Positions 34,375 through 43,638 of a stretch of 64,000 nt of DNA are shown piece after piece. Within the stretch, counting starts at the first letter, position 1, and every line of letters begins with the position of its first letter. The DNA is from an uncultured Pseudomonadales bacterium. Lineage in GTDB: Bacteria > Pseudomonadota > Gammaproteobacteria > Pseudomonadales > Cellvibrionaceae. The notes beneath the pieces are model-generated. The model searched no databases. It had not been told where the DNA came from and saw only the letters and a program-made list of their open reading frames with translations. The DNA lies in NCBI GenBank assembly GCA_947489425.1, contig CANLDL010000002.1, positions 620,001 to 684,000 of the forward strand, given 5' to 3'. The translations under genes and the position numbers were made by a program.

Positions 34375-35784
34375 ATGAAACTTTACGAAGAAATAGCACA
34401 GCTTATTAACTATAAAATAGAAAAGGGGTATTTTCAGCCCGGAGATAAGCTCCCCTCTATCAGACAGATGAGTAGCGAACATCAAGTCAGTATTTCTACA
34501 GTACAGGAGGCATATCGCTTGCTAGAGGCAAGGCAAGTCGCCGAGGCTCGACCAAAATCAGGCTACTATGTCTTAAGCCCGCAAAGCTCTCCAGCAATGC
34601 CAAGTATTAGCCGCCCCAGTAAAGAGCCACTGGAAGTCTCACAATGGGATTTGATCCTTAAGATGCTCTACAACCATGAACAAAATAACGATATTGTTTT
34701 AGGACGAGGGACTCCCGACGTAGGTATCAACACACTCAAACCGCTATCAAAGATAACCGCAAATATCAGCACACATAGGGAAATTACCAATTTTACTTAT
34801 GACTCTTTACAAGGCTCTAGACGCCTGCGAGATCAAATAAGCCGTTTAATGATAGACTCTGGCTGCAATCTACATCCCGATGAAATTCTTGTGACCACTG
34901 GTTGCCAAGAGGCACTATCTTGCAGCATGCGCTCTGTGGCAGATGCAGGCGATATTGTAGCCATCGACTCACCTAGTTTTTATGGTTCCATGCAAACAAT
35001 ACAAGCTATTGGTCTTAAGGCATTAGAGATCCCCACACACCCGGAGACAGGCATTAGCTTAGAGGCACTTGAATTAGCTGCTGAGCAGTGGTCTATTAAG
35101 GCTGTCCAGTTAACTCCAAGCTGCAACAATCCCTTGGGCTATACCATGCCTAATGAGCACAAAGCTCGCCTAATCGTATTGGCCAACCGCTACGATATCG
35201 CCATTATTGAAGACGATATCTATGGCGATCTCTCCTACATACAACCTAGATCGCGCAGTATCAAATCTTACGATACCGAAGGACGTGTCATTTATTGCTC
35301 ATCCTTCTCTAAAACAATATCTCCTGCATACAGAACCGGGTGGTGTGCGCCTGGGCGTTACATGCAACAAGTGAAACAAATGAAATATGTCTCTACTGCT
35401 TGCGGCTCCGTATTACAACCTCGAGCTATTGCAGACTTTATTTCGCAGGGGCACTATGAACGCCACCTTCGAAAAGCACGCGCGCAATATTTAAAATCTA
35501 GAGATACGATGATTGATTGGGTAAAAAAATACTTTCCGAGCGGCACAAAAATGTCTTATCCACAAGGTGGATTTCTTTTATGGGTAGAACTACCTGACAA
35601 CATTCAAAGTATAGAACTCAATGAAAAACTAGCTAAAGAAAGTATCAGTATTGCACCTGGTGTCTTATTTACTGCATCGGAAAAATACCAGCATTGTCTG
35701 CGGCTAAATTATTCGCAAGTGCCCAATGATGACATTCGAGGCGCAGTAGAAAAAATAGGGGAGATCGCCAAGACTCTTCTATGA
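34375..35784 (+). CDS. MocR-type GntR/aminotransferase-fold regulator
   Basis: The start is ATG 34375 (MKLYEEIAQLI); the upstream TTG is rejected. The N-terminal winged helix (about 1-70: GYFQPGDKLPSIRQMSSEHQVS, then ISTVQEAYRLLEARQVAEARPKSGYYV) is GntR type. Residues about 110-469 form a class I aminotransferase fold with the PLP Lys in YCSSFSKTISPAYRTGW, plus TPSCNNPLGYTMP and DDIYGDL. Such proteins use PLP as ligand or cofactor to control transcription. Catalysis is not implied. Its target is probably the divergent DUF1127 gene, as repeated boxes lie between them. Confidence 0.9.
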   Translation: MKLYEEIAQLINYKIEKGYFQPGDKLPSIRQMSSEHQVSISTVQEAYRLLEARQVAEARPKSGYYVLSPQSSPAMPSISRPSKEPLEVSQWDLILKMLYNHEQNNDIVLGRGTPDVGINTLKPLSKITANISTHREITNFTYDSLQGSRRLRDQISRLMIDSGCNLHPDEILVTTGCQEALSCSMRSVADAGDIVAIDSPSFYGSMQTIQAIGLKALEIPTHPETGISLEALELAAEQWSIKAVQLTPSCNNPLGYTMPNEHKARLIVLANRYDIAIIEDDIYGDLSYIQPRSRSIKSYDTEGRVIYCSSFSKTISPAYRTGWCAPGRYMQQVKQMKYVSTACGSVLQPRAIADFISQGHYERHLRKARAQYLKSRDTMIDWVKKYFPSGTKMSYPQGGFLLWVELPDNIQSIELNEKLAKESISIAPGVLFTASEKYQHCLRLNYSQVPNDDIRGAVEKIGEIAKTLL

Positions 35785-35804
35785 TGTATTCTTCATTAAG
35801 CTAT

Positions 35805-37466
35805 CTATTTTATCGTCAAAAATATATGTTTAAGCAGCGCTTGCATACCACTAAAACGCGACTCGCTTAAATACTTCTCTAAGCCTAACTCAGAAAAATA
35901 AGCATCAAAATCGATGCTTTTAATCTGTGTTGCAGATTTAGCATTTACTCGGCACAAGATAAGTGCCGCTAAACCTTTGACAACCATGGAGTCACTATCA
36001 ATCACAAAGGTAAATACGGTACCGTTCTGCGATTTATCCACTATAGTATTTATCCATAGCTTTGCCTCACAACCCGAAACTAAACTTTCATTATTATGTA
36101 AAAATGGTTTTTTGTTAACTAACTTACCCAGAGATAGAATTTTTTTGTATCTATTTCCCCATGACCTGATCGTTAATAGATCGTGATAATTAATAGCTGA
36201 TAGTTCATCTTTATAATTACTTACTTTTTTATCAGTAGCTAAAGCGACATCTAAGCACTCACTATTACTGTTAAAAAAATCACATAGGCAAGAAAACAAT
36301 ACATCTATATCTTCAAAAGTATTATAAGGAGCCACCGACACCCTTAACACAGCGGTTAAATTTAGTGACTTTAACAAAGGCTGTGCACAATGGTCACCAA
36401 CACGCACAGCAACATCCTGTTCATCTAGCCAAAAACCAATATCTGCCATAGAGTATTTATCGGAACTAATAGCAGCGATACCTATATTATTTCTCGGACT
36501 CGTCAGTAGGTTTACCTCTGGAAAATCACTAACCAAGACAGATAGCTTTTCATGCACATAATTAATTAATTTTTTTTCGTACTCCAGCATACCTTTTTTA
36601 TATTGACGCTCTACAAAATCAATACAAGCACCCAACCCAGCAATACTAGCCAACGGAGACGTCCCTGCCTCAAAAGAATACGGTGGTTCTACATAACTAC
36701 TATCGAGGAGATCTACATTCTTAATCATCTCTCCGCCAAATTTACTCACTCTCAAACGAGAAAGGCAATCTTTTCTTCCATATAACAAACCAATGCCCGT
36801 TGGCCCATAAAATTTATGCGGCGAACAAACTAAAAAATCACAAAAATTATCTTTGACATTAACAGGAATTTTTCCAATAACTTGAGATGCATCAATGATA
36901 AAAAAAACACCCGGAAATTTATCTTTAACATTTTTAAAAAAATCTACATCGCTAATTTTTCCAAAAACATTACTCGCGGCAGTACATGAAACTATCCTTG
37001 TCTTACTTGTTAGTTGGTTACCGACACTTTCAAAATCACCACTGATAAATACTAACTTTGCACCCGTCTCTTTAGCTATAACTTGCCAAGGCACCAAGTT
37101 GGCATGATGCTCATAAACACTTAATAAAATTTCGTCACCTTTATTTAATTGGTGAGACAAACCTTGAGCCAAAAAATTAAGCGATTCTGTAGCACCCGCT
37201 GTAAAAACAATTTCGTCTTTATACCTTGCACCTAAAAAATCAGCCGACTTCTGCCGCACCCCCTCCAACAAGTTCGTTGCCGATCGTGCCAAGCGATGGC
37301 TGGCTCGATTAGCATTAGCATTTTTAGTAATATAAAAATCAGTGACTGCATCAATCACACATTGCGGCTTTTGTGTGGTGGCAGCATTATCTAAATAAAC
37401 GAGTGATTGATTTTCTTTTTGGAAAAATAATGGGAAATTACTTTTGAACTGAATAGGATCAAACAT
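35805..37466 (-). CDS. fused SufS-type cysteine desulfurase and SufE-type sulfur acceptor
   Basis: Residues about 1-400 are a group II cysteine desulfurase. The PLP Lys is in SPHKFYGPTGIG, the catalytic Cys in RVGDHCAQPL, and DASQVIG and TAGATESLNF are also typical. Residues about 425-550 form a SufE domain with the acceptor Cys in VSGCEAKLWI and the late AALILCRVNAKSA helix. SufS takes sulfur from cysteine and SufE receives it; these are usually separate proteins (SufS/SufE or CsdA/CsdE), so the fusion is unusual. No other suf gene is nearby. The gene is more AT-rich than its neighbours, which may hint at transfer. The TatD gene is 33 bases upstream on the same strand. Confidence 0.92.
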   Translation of the reverse strand: MFDPIQFKSNFPLFFQKENQSLVYLDNAATTQKPQCVIDAVTDFYITKNANANRASHRLARSATNLLEGVRQKSADFLGARYKDEIVFTAGATESLNFLAQGLSHQLNKGDEILLSVYEHHANLVPWQVIAKETGAKLVFISGDFESVGNQLTSKTRIVSCTAASNVFGKISDVDFFKNVKDKFPGVFFIIDASQVIGKIPVNVKDNFCDFLVCSPHKFYGPTGIGLLYGRKDCLSRLRVSKFGGEMIKNVDLLDSSYVEPPYSFEAGTSPLASIAGLGACIDFVERQYKKGMLEYEKKLINYVHEKLSVLVSDFPEVNLLTSPRNNIGIAAISSDKYSMADIGFWLDEQDVAVRVGDHCAQPLLKSLNLTAVLRVSVAPYNTFEDIDVLFSCLCDFFNSNSECLDVALATDKKVSNYKDELSAINYHDLLTIRSWGNRYKKILSLGKLVNKKPFLHNNESLVSGCEAKLWINTIVDKSQNGTVFTFVIDSDSMVVKGLAALILCRVNAKSATQIKSIDFDAYFSELGLEKYLSESRFSGMQALLKHIFLTIK

Positions 37467-37499
37467 AATATTTTAGTTTAGAATAATAATTTTAAGGAG

Positions 37500-38315
37500 T
37501 TATGTTTGCGGAAGATTAAATAATATATGCGCGTTGTTTGTCGTCATCTCTACAATGCGATCTATATCATCACCTCTTAATTCAGATAAAGACTTCGCAA
37601 CATCAATGACTTTTAATGGACTATTGGGCTCACCCTGAAACCCATTAAGTGGCATATCTGGTGCATCGGTTTCTAACAATAATGACTCCAGTGGCATTTC
37701 CGCAATAGCGCTACGTGTTTTATTCGCTCGCGGATAGGTAATGCTACCGCCAACGCCCAAATAAAAACCCAACGCCCAATATTGTTGAGCGATTTCTAGG
37801 CTACCTGTAAAACCATGAATTACACCACCACTAGCAGGCTTGTGGCGCGCCAATAATTGTAGCGTTTCATTATGAGTTTTGCGCACATGAATAATTAGCG
37901 GTAACTCAAGCTCGCAGGCCATACAAATATGCTGCTCAAAAACTCTTTTTTGACACTCAAAATCGGCAGCAATCATTTTATCCAAACCGCATTCACCGAC
38001 AGCTACGCAAGCTTCTCTTACAAGGGCGCATTCTAAGTGCCGAACAAGCACTGGAGAAAGCCCATCATCGCAACGATCCTCTTTTTCGAGCTTATCAACC
38101 CACCAAGGGTGAACACCTGCGGCACAGACAACACCTTTTAATGATTTTGTTAGCCCATAATTAAGCTGCCACTGCTTAGGGCTCACACCAGGAATCAATA
38201 AGTGATGTATATTATTCGCTCGACATAATGCCCACAACTTATCTCTCTCCTCATCAAACACAGAGAAGTCAAAATGACAGTGGGTATCCATTAGAGAAAG
38301 AGCAGTACAAGACAT
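37500..38315 (-). CDS. TatD-family metal-dependent hydrolase (DNase)
   Basis: This is a TIM-barrel metallohydrolase of the TatD/YcfH/YjjV group, which includes 3'-exonucleases. Metal ligands are visible in MDTHCHFDF (HxH), VGECGLDK (Glu), IIHVRK (His), VIHGFTG (His) and LLETDAPDMPL (Asp). PWWVDKLEK and the late NSPLKVIDVAKSL agree with YjjV-like members. The start is uncertain: ATG 38315 is used here; ATG 38291, right before the HxH motif, is also possible, and neither has a strong ribosome binding site. It precedes the SufS-SufE fusion and may share its transcript. Confidence 0.88.
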   Translation of the reverse strand: MSCTALSLMDTHCHFDFSVFDEERDKLWALCRANNIHHLLIPGVSPKQWQLNYGLTKSLKGVVCAAGVHPWWVDKLEKEDRCDDGLSPVLVRHLECALVREACVAVGECGLDKMIAADFECQKRVFEQHICMACELELPLIIHVRKTHNETLQLLARHKPASGGVIHGFTGSLEIAQQYWALGFYLGVGGSITYPRANKTRSAIAEMPLESLLLETDAPDMPLNGFQGEPNSPLKVIDVAKSLSELRGDDIDRIVEMTTNNAHILFNLPQT

Positions 38316-38504
38316 ATTAGAAGTATTATAACGAAACAATTGCGAACACAGCACAATCATATCACTATGAATTCCACAAACCTCTAGCCTATACATAAAT
38401 AAAATGCTATTTGCTTAAAATAAACATCGTCGTATAATCACTAAGGCTTGCTCACATTAACTGAGCACTATGCATTTATTCAATTACCAATAAAGGAAAG
38501 GCAC

Positions 38505-38714
38505 ATGAAAGTAGAAAAGAAAACCGCTGAGTACACCATCCTGAAACGTTCTGATGGTCGTTATGCTGTAAAAAGCGCTAAAAATAAGTTTATCAATGGC
38601 GATGACAAAGTAGCTATATTGATAGCTGAAGGCCTACGCGCTGCACCTGCACCAAAACCAGAAGAACCTGCTGCTGAAGAAGCCGCATCAGAGGAAGAGC
38701 CTGCCGCAGAATAA
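38505..38714 (+). CDS. small basic-to-acidic conserved protein, 69 aa
   Basis: The start ATG 38505 is supported by AAAGGAAAGG. The first 45 residues are a compact basic domain (EYTILKRSDGRYAVKSAKNK, then DDKVAILIAEGL). The tail is an Ala/Pro/Glu-rich stretch (PEEPAAEEAASEEEPAAE) that is probably disordered. Proteins of this shape occur as hypothetical proteins in related marine gammaproteobacteria, but I cannot name a family. Its 5' region is divergent from the TatD gene. Confidence 0.7.
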   Translation: MKVEKKTAEYTILKRSDGRYAVKSAKNKFINGDDKVAILIAEGLRAAPAPKPEEPAAEEAASEEEPAAE

Positions 38715-38746
38715 GCCTTTTCGGACAATATTCTACATTTAGTCAA

Positions 38747-38781
38747 TATTGGTCAATGGATTAAAAAGACATTGACCAATA
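38747..38781. repeat. 12-bp perfect inverted repeat between convergent genes
   Basis: TATTGGTCAATG (38747-38758) and CATTGACCAATA (38770-38781) flank an 11-base A-rich loop. The site lies between the small protein gene and dnaB, which converge on it. Neither strand has a clear T-tract after the stem, so it may be a factor-independent hairpin, a protein-binding site or a weak bidirectional terminator. Confidence 0.55.
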
Positions 38782-38828
38782 CATTATGCCTAGTTGTAGC
38801 ACATTAGAAAGACAAGCCACAAAAATAC

Positions 38829-40238
38829 TTAATACTCGTTTGCCATATAATCTGGTGCTAAATTTTCAAAACGCGTGTACTTACCCACAAATGCAGCACG
38901 ACAGGTACCAATCTCACCATTACGCTGCTTACCAATAATCAACTCAGCAATACCCTTCTCAGGGCTATCTTCGTTGTAATAGTCATCGCGATAAATAAAC
39001 AAGATAACATCAGCATCCTGCTCGATGGCACCAGATTCACGCAAATCAGAGTTCATTGGGCGCTTATTAGGACGCTGCTCAACACCACGATTGAGCTGAG
39101 ATAGAGCAATAACTGGACAATTGTATTCTTTTGCAATAGCTTTTAGCGATCGAGAGATCTCAGAGATTTCTTGAGTTCGACCATCACTGTTACCGACTGT
39201 TTGCATCAGCTGTAAATAGTCCACCATGATTAAGCCAGGCTCACCATGCTCACGAGCAGTACGACGAATACGCGCTCGCATATCTTGCGGCGTCAACCCT
39301 GCAGTATCGTCAATAAATAACGGGGCACCTTTGAGCTTTTGCACCGCTGCGGTTAATTTTGGCCAATCTTCCTCAGTCAATTGACCATTACGTATTTTAC
39401 CTTGATCAATACGGCCCGTAGATGACAACATCCTCATCACCAATGACTCTGAGGGCATCTCCATACTAAAAACCAACACGGGTTTTTTTTGAGTAAACAT
39501 CGCTGCCTCAACAAAGTTTAGCGCTAAGGCTGTTTTACCCATTGAAGGCCTTGCGGCCAAAATAATTAACTCACCATTTTGCCAACCCGAGGTACGCACA
39601 TCGAGGTCGGTTAGCCCACAACTAATACCTGTAATATCAGCTTTAGAGCGAAATAGTGCGTCGATGCGCTCAATCGTATTTTTGAGTAAACCATCCATTG
39701 CCTCAAGGCCACCCTCTTTAGGGCGCCCCTCGGCAATCTCAAGCAAACGCTTTTCGGCGAGCTGCAAGAGGTCATCGGCATCTAAGCCAGAGGGGTTATA
39801 GCTTGATCGAGAAATATCATTAGCAACGGTAATAAGCTGTCGAACCGTTGCGTGTTCGCGCACAAGGCGTGCATAAGCAACAGTATTGGAAGAGCTAGGT
39901 GTATTGGCCGTAATCGTTGACAAATATTCCATACCACCTAAACGCTCAAGCGCATCATTACGCGATAACTCATCGGCTAGGGTAATAATATCCAAGGGCT
40001 TATCGGCTTCGGATAAAACCGACATGGTGGTAAAGATTAATTGGTGGCTATTTTTATAGAAATCCTCAGGCTGAAGTACTTCGGCAACCGCATCAAAGCT
40101 TTGATTTGCCAGAATCAACCCACCCAATACCGCCTGCTCAGCCTCTGGCGAGTGCGGTAGTGATTGACCCGAAGTTTCGGCATCATCATAAACCGTATCA
40201 GGCATATCATCTAAAGGTAAGGATTGCGGTTGTAGCAT
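38829..40238 (-). CDS. dnaB: replicative DNA helicase DnaB
   Basis: DnaB is the hexameric 5'-3' helicase of the replication fork. The N-terminal primase-interacting domain (about 25-150) starts SPEAEQAVLGGLILAN. The RecA-like motor shows Walker A in ARPSMGKTALALN, LVFSMEMPSESL, Walker B in LIMVDYLQLM and the late ALSQLNRGVEQRPNKRP loop. ATG 40238 is used; an upstream in-frame TTG at 40244 is less likely. It follows the rpsF-rpsR-DUF2232-rplI cluster, the usual gammaproteobacterial order. No intein is present. Confidence 0.97.
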   Translation of the reverse strand: MLQPQSLPLDDMPDTVYDDAETSGQSLPHSPEAEQAVLGGLILANQSFDAVAEVLQPEDFYKNSHQLIFTTMSVLSEADKPLDIITLADELSRNDALERLGGMEYLSTITANTPSSSNTVAYARLVREHATVRQLITVANDISRSSYNPSGLDADDLLQLAEKRLLEIAEGRPKEGGLEAMDGLLKNTIERIDALFRSKADITGISCGLTDLDVRTSGWQNGELIILAARPSMGKTALALNFVEAAMFTQKKPVLVFSMEMPSESLVMRMLSSTGRIDQGKIRNGQLTEEDWPKLTAAVQKLKGAPLFIDDTAGLTPQDMRARIRRTAREHGEPGLIMVDYLQLMQTVGNSDGRTQEISEISRSLKAIAKEYNCPVIALSQLNRGVEQRPNKRPMNSDLRESGAIEQDADVILFIYRDDYYNEDSPEKGIAELIIGKQRNGEIGTCRAAFVGKYTRFENLAPDYMANEY

Positions 40239-40357
40239 AGTCAACGTAAGGCAGAGAAATTAATTGAAACAAGAAAGCAGATAATAACAGACACACACCA
40301 ATAGTGACTATCTGATTTATCTCAAATATACCGGCTTGATTTAACTTTTAAAAATAC

Positions 40358-40392
40358 AAAAAAGCCCAGAAGTTTGCACAACTGGGCTTTTT
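40358..40392 (-). terminator. bidirectional intrinsic terminator between rplI and dnaB
   Basis: AAAAAAGCCCAG (40358-40369) and CTGGGCTTTTT (40382-40392) form a strong hairpin with T-runs on both strands. It lies 75 bases past the rplI stop, so dnaB, which starts at 40238, probably has its own promoter in the remaining 120 bases. Confidence 0.85.
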
Positions 40393-40466
40393 AATAATTT
40401 TAGGCCTTTATCCCAAAAGCCTAAAATTTACTAACAAGTAGCGCTATCTATTAGCACTTACCAAGC

Positions 40467-40913
40467 TTATTCAGCTTCGATAGTTACCTTAACAATTTGA
40501 GTCACTTCACTGTGTAGCTGAACATCAATCTCATATTCACCCACTTCACGTAAAGCACCCTCTGGCAAACGCACTTCAGCTTTAGCCACTTCTACACCAG
40601 CAGCAGTGATCGCATCGGCGATATCACGAGTACCAATAGAGCCAAATAGCTTGCCTTCATCACCCGCTTTAGTCACTAGCTTAACAGCTAGTTCAGCAAG
40701 TTTAGTTGCGCGCGCTTCAGCATCGCTAAGTTTTGCAGCTGCTGCTGCTTCAAGCTCAGCACGACGCTCTTCAAAATCAGCAACGTTTGCCGCTGTTGCT
40801 GGCAGTGCTTTCCCTTGGGGGATTAAAAAATTACGGCCAAAACCTGCATTTACAGTAACTTTATCACCAACGTTACCTAATTTACCTACTTTATCGAGCA
40901 GAATAACGTCCAT
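40467..40913 (-). CDS. rplI: 50S ribosomal protein L9
   Basis: L9 binds 23S rRNA at the base of the L1 stalk and helps reading-frame maintenance. The 148 residues equal the usual length. The N-terminal RNA-binding domain carries [13 protein letters not shown] and the signature [21 protein letters not shown] long central helix (about 45-75, Ala/Glu-rich) and a C-terminal domain with [15 protein letters not shown] follow. It is the last ribosomal gene of the cluster and ends before a strong terminator. Confidence 0.98.
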   Translation of the reverse strand: MDVILLDKVGKLGNVGDKVTVNAGFGRNFLIPQGKALPATAANVADFEERRAELEAAAAAKLSDAEARATKLAELAVKLVTKAGDEGKLFGSIGTRDIADAITAAGVEVAKAEVRLPEGALREVGEYEIDVQLHSEVTQIVKVTIEAE

Positions 40914-40989
40914 CTCGTATAACCTCTTTTTGTACTTTAATTAATATAAAGTGTGATCTTGTCTTTCTTTTTGGCTAAGCAAGATTAAC

Positions 40990-41844
40990 TTACTTATTTT
41001 TGCGCCAAAAACGATCACGTATATTTAGCAAAGAATCTATAAAACCAACAAATGCTAGCAATAACAATAAAATGCTGGAACTAGCAACAAATAAATAAAA
41101 TATTGCCAACCATGCCTTGCTTAACTGACGGTGCTTAGCCATAGAATGCACAATTGATAAGGCAACCAAAATAAGTGGTAGTGCCAACGTCGTTGCCCAA
41201 AAGCTGTAATCTACGCCGTAGTAGTGAAACAACACAACCAATACAGCACATAAAACAGAAGCTCCAATGGGTAATCGCAATTCTCTAAATTCAACCCCAA
41301 AACCATCGGGGTTATACAGTAGAGATTGCCACCATCGAGCTAACAACAGCCCGGCCAATGCGTTGAGTGCAAATGCCATGGCAACAAAGCCAGACAATGC
41401 CACTGAACTTGGCGTTATCAATTCTGAATCAAGTGATTTACCTTCCATCGTTGCAATAAACAACGCGGTCATCTTCTCAAATGATTCCAACAATCCTGGT
41501 GCAAAAGCCAATGTAAATAAACCGCAGACTATTGCTGTTACCACCAGCGCCTGCACCATTAGTGCAAACGATACAGTTAACCGTAGCAATACGGCTGGGA
41601 CATACACTACGATAAAACCGAGCAAGGTGCCCCATAAAACAATACTGGCTGGTTTACCTATAAGCCATGCAATTAGTGCAGGCATTATACCCATCATCAC
41701 CATAAAGGCCCCTTCACGAGGGCCTTTGCGTAAGCTAACTAGCCCAACTGCCGCCAAGGGCAAAATGGGTAGTGCTACGCCAAATAAAACAACCACCGAG
41801 GCCTGTAAGCGCCCGCGCATAATGAATTCAGCTAGTGCGCGCAT
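40990..41844 (-). CDS. DUF2232 multi-helix membrane protein between rpsR and rplI
   Basis: The 284-residue protein has about eight hydrophobic helices and short loops, with the family opening RALAEFIMRGRLQASVVV. A DUF2232-type membrane protein inserted between rpsR and rplI is a conserved feature in Pseudomonas and its relatives. Its function is unknown; the position suggests co-expression with ribosomal proteins. It begins 18 bases after rpsR. The basic tail DRFWRKNK is cytoplasmic by the positive-inside rule. Confidence 0.85.
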   Translation of the reverse strand: MRALAEFIMRGRLQASVVVLFGVALPILPLAAVGLVSLRKGPREGAFMVMMGIMPALIAWLIGKPASIVLWGTLLGFIVVYVPAVLLRLTVSFALMVQALVVTAIVCGLFTLAFAPGLLESFEKMTALFIATMEGKSLDSELITPSSVALSGFVAMAFALNALAGLLLARWWQSLLYNPDGFGVEFRELRLPIGASVLCAVLVVLFHYYGVDYSFWATTLALPLILVALSIVHSMAKHRQLSKAWLAIFYLFVASSSILLLLLAFVGFIDSLLNIRDRFWRKNK

Positions 41845-41862
41845 CAGTAGTCGCTAACAACC

Positions 41863-42093
41863 TTAACGGTCGTGATTATCTGTATAAGGTAATAATGATA
41901 AGAAACGTGCACGCTTAATAGCAGTTGCCAATTGACGCTGATATTTAGCATTTGTACCTGTAATACGGCTAGGTACAATTTTACCTGTTTCGGTAATATA
42001 TGCTTTTAATGTTTCTAAATCTTTATAATCGATACGATCAACGCCTTCGGCGGTGAAACGGCAATATTTACGACGACGGAAAAAACGAGACAT
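41863..42093 (-). CDS. rpsR: 30S ribosomal protein S18
   Basis: S18 pairs with S6 on the 30S platform. The 76 residues match the usual size. The basic start [17 protein letters not shown], the central [21 protein letters not shown] and the [11 protein letters not shown] and [10 protein letters not shown] segments are standard. It starts two bases after the rpsF stop, consistent with coupled synthesis of the S6-S18 dimer. A Cys is retained in KYCRF, the zinc-ribbon remnant seen in many S18 proteins. Confidence 0.98.
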   Translation of the reverse strand: MSRFFRRRKYCRFTAEGVDRIDYKDLETLKAYITETGKIVPSRITGTNAKYQRQLATAIKRARFLSLLPYTDNHDR

Positions 42094-42095
42094 GA

Positions 42096-42530
42096 TTATT
42101 TCTCCTCCTGTTGTGCACTAGCAGCTGGCGCTTCTTCTCTAGGTGCTGGTGCCGCTTTAGGAGCACGAGAATCATCATCATCGCGGCGCGTGCGGCGCTC
42201 ACGGCTGTCTTTTTCAGCTTTCATAATTGGAGATTCTTCAGTGATTGCTGCATTTTCACGCAATACCACATGACGAAGAACAGCATCGTTGTAACGGAAG
42301 TTAGTGGTTAACTCTTCGAGAACTGTATCGCTACACTCAACATTCATTAGAATGTAATGTGCTTTATGGATTTTGTTAATTGAATAGGCAAGTTGACGGC
42401 GACCCCAGTCTTCTAGACGGTGAACTTGGCCACCATCATCATTGATCGCTTTGGTATAACGCTCAACCATACCTGAAACTTGTTCACTTTGATCTGGGTG
42501 AACAAGAAATACTATTTCGTAATGACGCAT
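42096..42530 (-). CDS. rpsF: 30S ribosomal protein S6
   Basis: The first about 100 residues are the S6 fold: [41 protein letters not shown] and [15 protein letters not shown]. The acidic and Ala-rich tail ([13 protein letters not shown]) is longer than in E. coli, whose S6 tail receives Glu residues from RimK. An EEK end here may prevent or alter that. It is the first gene of the cluster; AAGGAAC precedes the ATG. The leader back to 42600 could hold the S6:S18 autoregulatory structure, but I could not confirm its fold. Confidence 0.98.
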   Translation of the reverse strand: MRHYEIVFLVHPDQSEQVSGMVERYTKAINDDGGQVHRLEDWGRRQLAYSINKIHKAHYILMNVECSDTVLEELTTNFRYNDAVLRHVVLRENAAITEESPIMKAEKDSRERRTRRDDDDSRAPKAAPAPREEAPAASAQQEEK

Positions 42531-42778
42531 ATAATTTGTTCCTTACGGGTTACGTCTCCCTTGGCAATAAACTATTACAAGGTGAGACAAGGATACATTG
42601 CAATTAAGTCTCTTGATGACTCATAAGCACATTAATAAACAATGCACGAGACCCCCAACTAAAATGAGGGGCGCGTATAATATTGTAATCGCTGCACCAT
42701 TTCAATACTTACATGCTCTATTTATGACCACAGTTATCTTTTACGGTTTTTTTAGGACTAAACTTAGTAAACAATGGC

Positions 42779-43390
42779 TTATTTAGGCCTAACTAATGAA
42801 AAACTTTTATTTAAAACCCCGTAATTGGCGCCTCCTAGGCGCGAAAGAGGATTAACACCATCAGGGTCTATCACTATGCGCTCACCAACACTATCAACAA
42901 CACTATCATCCACATAAAGCTGGATAACCTCGGCATACAGTATCGCCTGCTCGGCAGGGCCAATCAGGTGGGAATCATAAAATTTACAATGATAAGCAAT
43001 CGGTACACTAGCTAACCTAGGAATTGAGCAGCCCTCAAAAACGTCTAATGGTAAATTATCAATAGCCAACTCACTATCGCCATAATCGAGCGTGGCTGCG
43101 CTATGGCTGAGCGCCTGCGCTTGATCAAGATCGGCAATATGCACCACAAAGTCGCGACCACTCAACATATTACGCCGCGTATCTTTTATTTCTCCATTGG
43201 GCTTTTTACCGATAGATACCATTAGCAAAGGAGGGTCGGCACAAACAGCATTAAAAAACGAAAACGGCGCCAAGTTCAATGTTTTGTCATCATTTTCGGA
43301 TAATATCCATGCGATAGGTCGAGGAATAATCGTCTGCGTGAGCAAATGGTACCCGCTCGATGGACTTATGCTATTAAAATTTACGATCAT
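42779..43390 (-). CDS. flavin reductase-like FMN-binding protein
   Basis: The 203-residue protein has the split-barrel flavin reductase-like fold: TQTIIPRPIAWILS at the start, NLAPFSFFNAVCADPPLLMVSIG, RDFVVHIADLDQA and the late GGANYGVLN. It belongs to the DIM6/NTAB group of flavoprotein oxidoreductases, which bind FMN and often serve unknown reductions. The substrate is not evident. The gene is isolated and divergent from the SSS transporter. Confidence 0.88.
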   Translation of the reverse strand: MIVNFNSISPSSGYHLLTQTIIPRPIAWILSENDDKTLNLAPFSFFNAVCADPPLLMVSIGKKPNGEIKDTRRNMLSGRDFVVHIADLDQAQALSHSAATLDYGDSELAIDNLPLDVFEGCSIPRLASVPIAYHCKFYDSHLIGPAEQAILYAEVIQLYVDDSVVDSVGERIVIDPDGVNPLSRLGGANYGVLNKSFSLVRPK

Positions 43391-43638
43391 ATTGAGGTTT
43401 ACTCATATGTGTGAACGGAGCTAGCAGTATATACAAGCAATGCACCACAATAGACAAACACACAATTAAGCGAACGCGATTCGCAAAATTATGCAACTTA
43501 GTTAAATTATTATTGTAATATAGTAGAGCTTATAGATGATACAAAAGCATTAGCTGCATCTATACTTGAGTACACCAATTATAAGAAAAGATATTATCGC
43601 ATCTCTTAACTCAGAAAATAAACGATAGAAGAATATAT

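Noticed and set aside
41267..41857. 196-residue frame antisense to DUF2232
   Set aside because: It is Ser/Thr/Ala-rich and fully shadowed by the conserved membrane-protein gene on the other strand.
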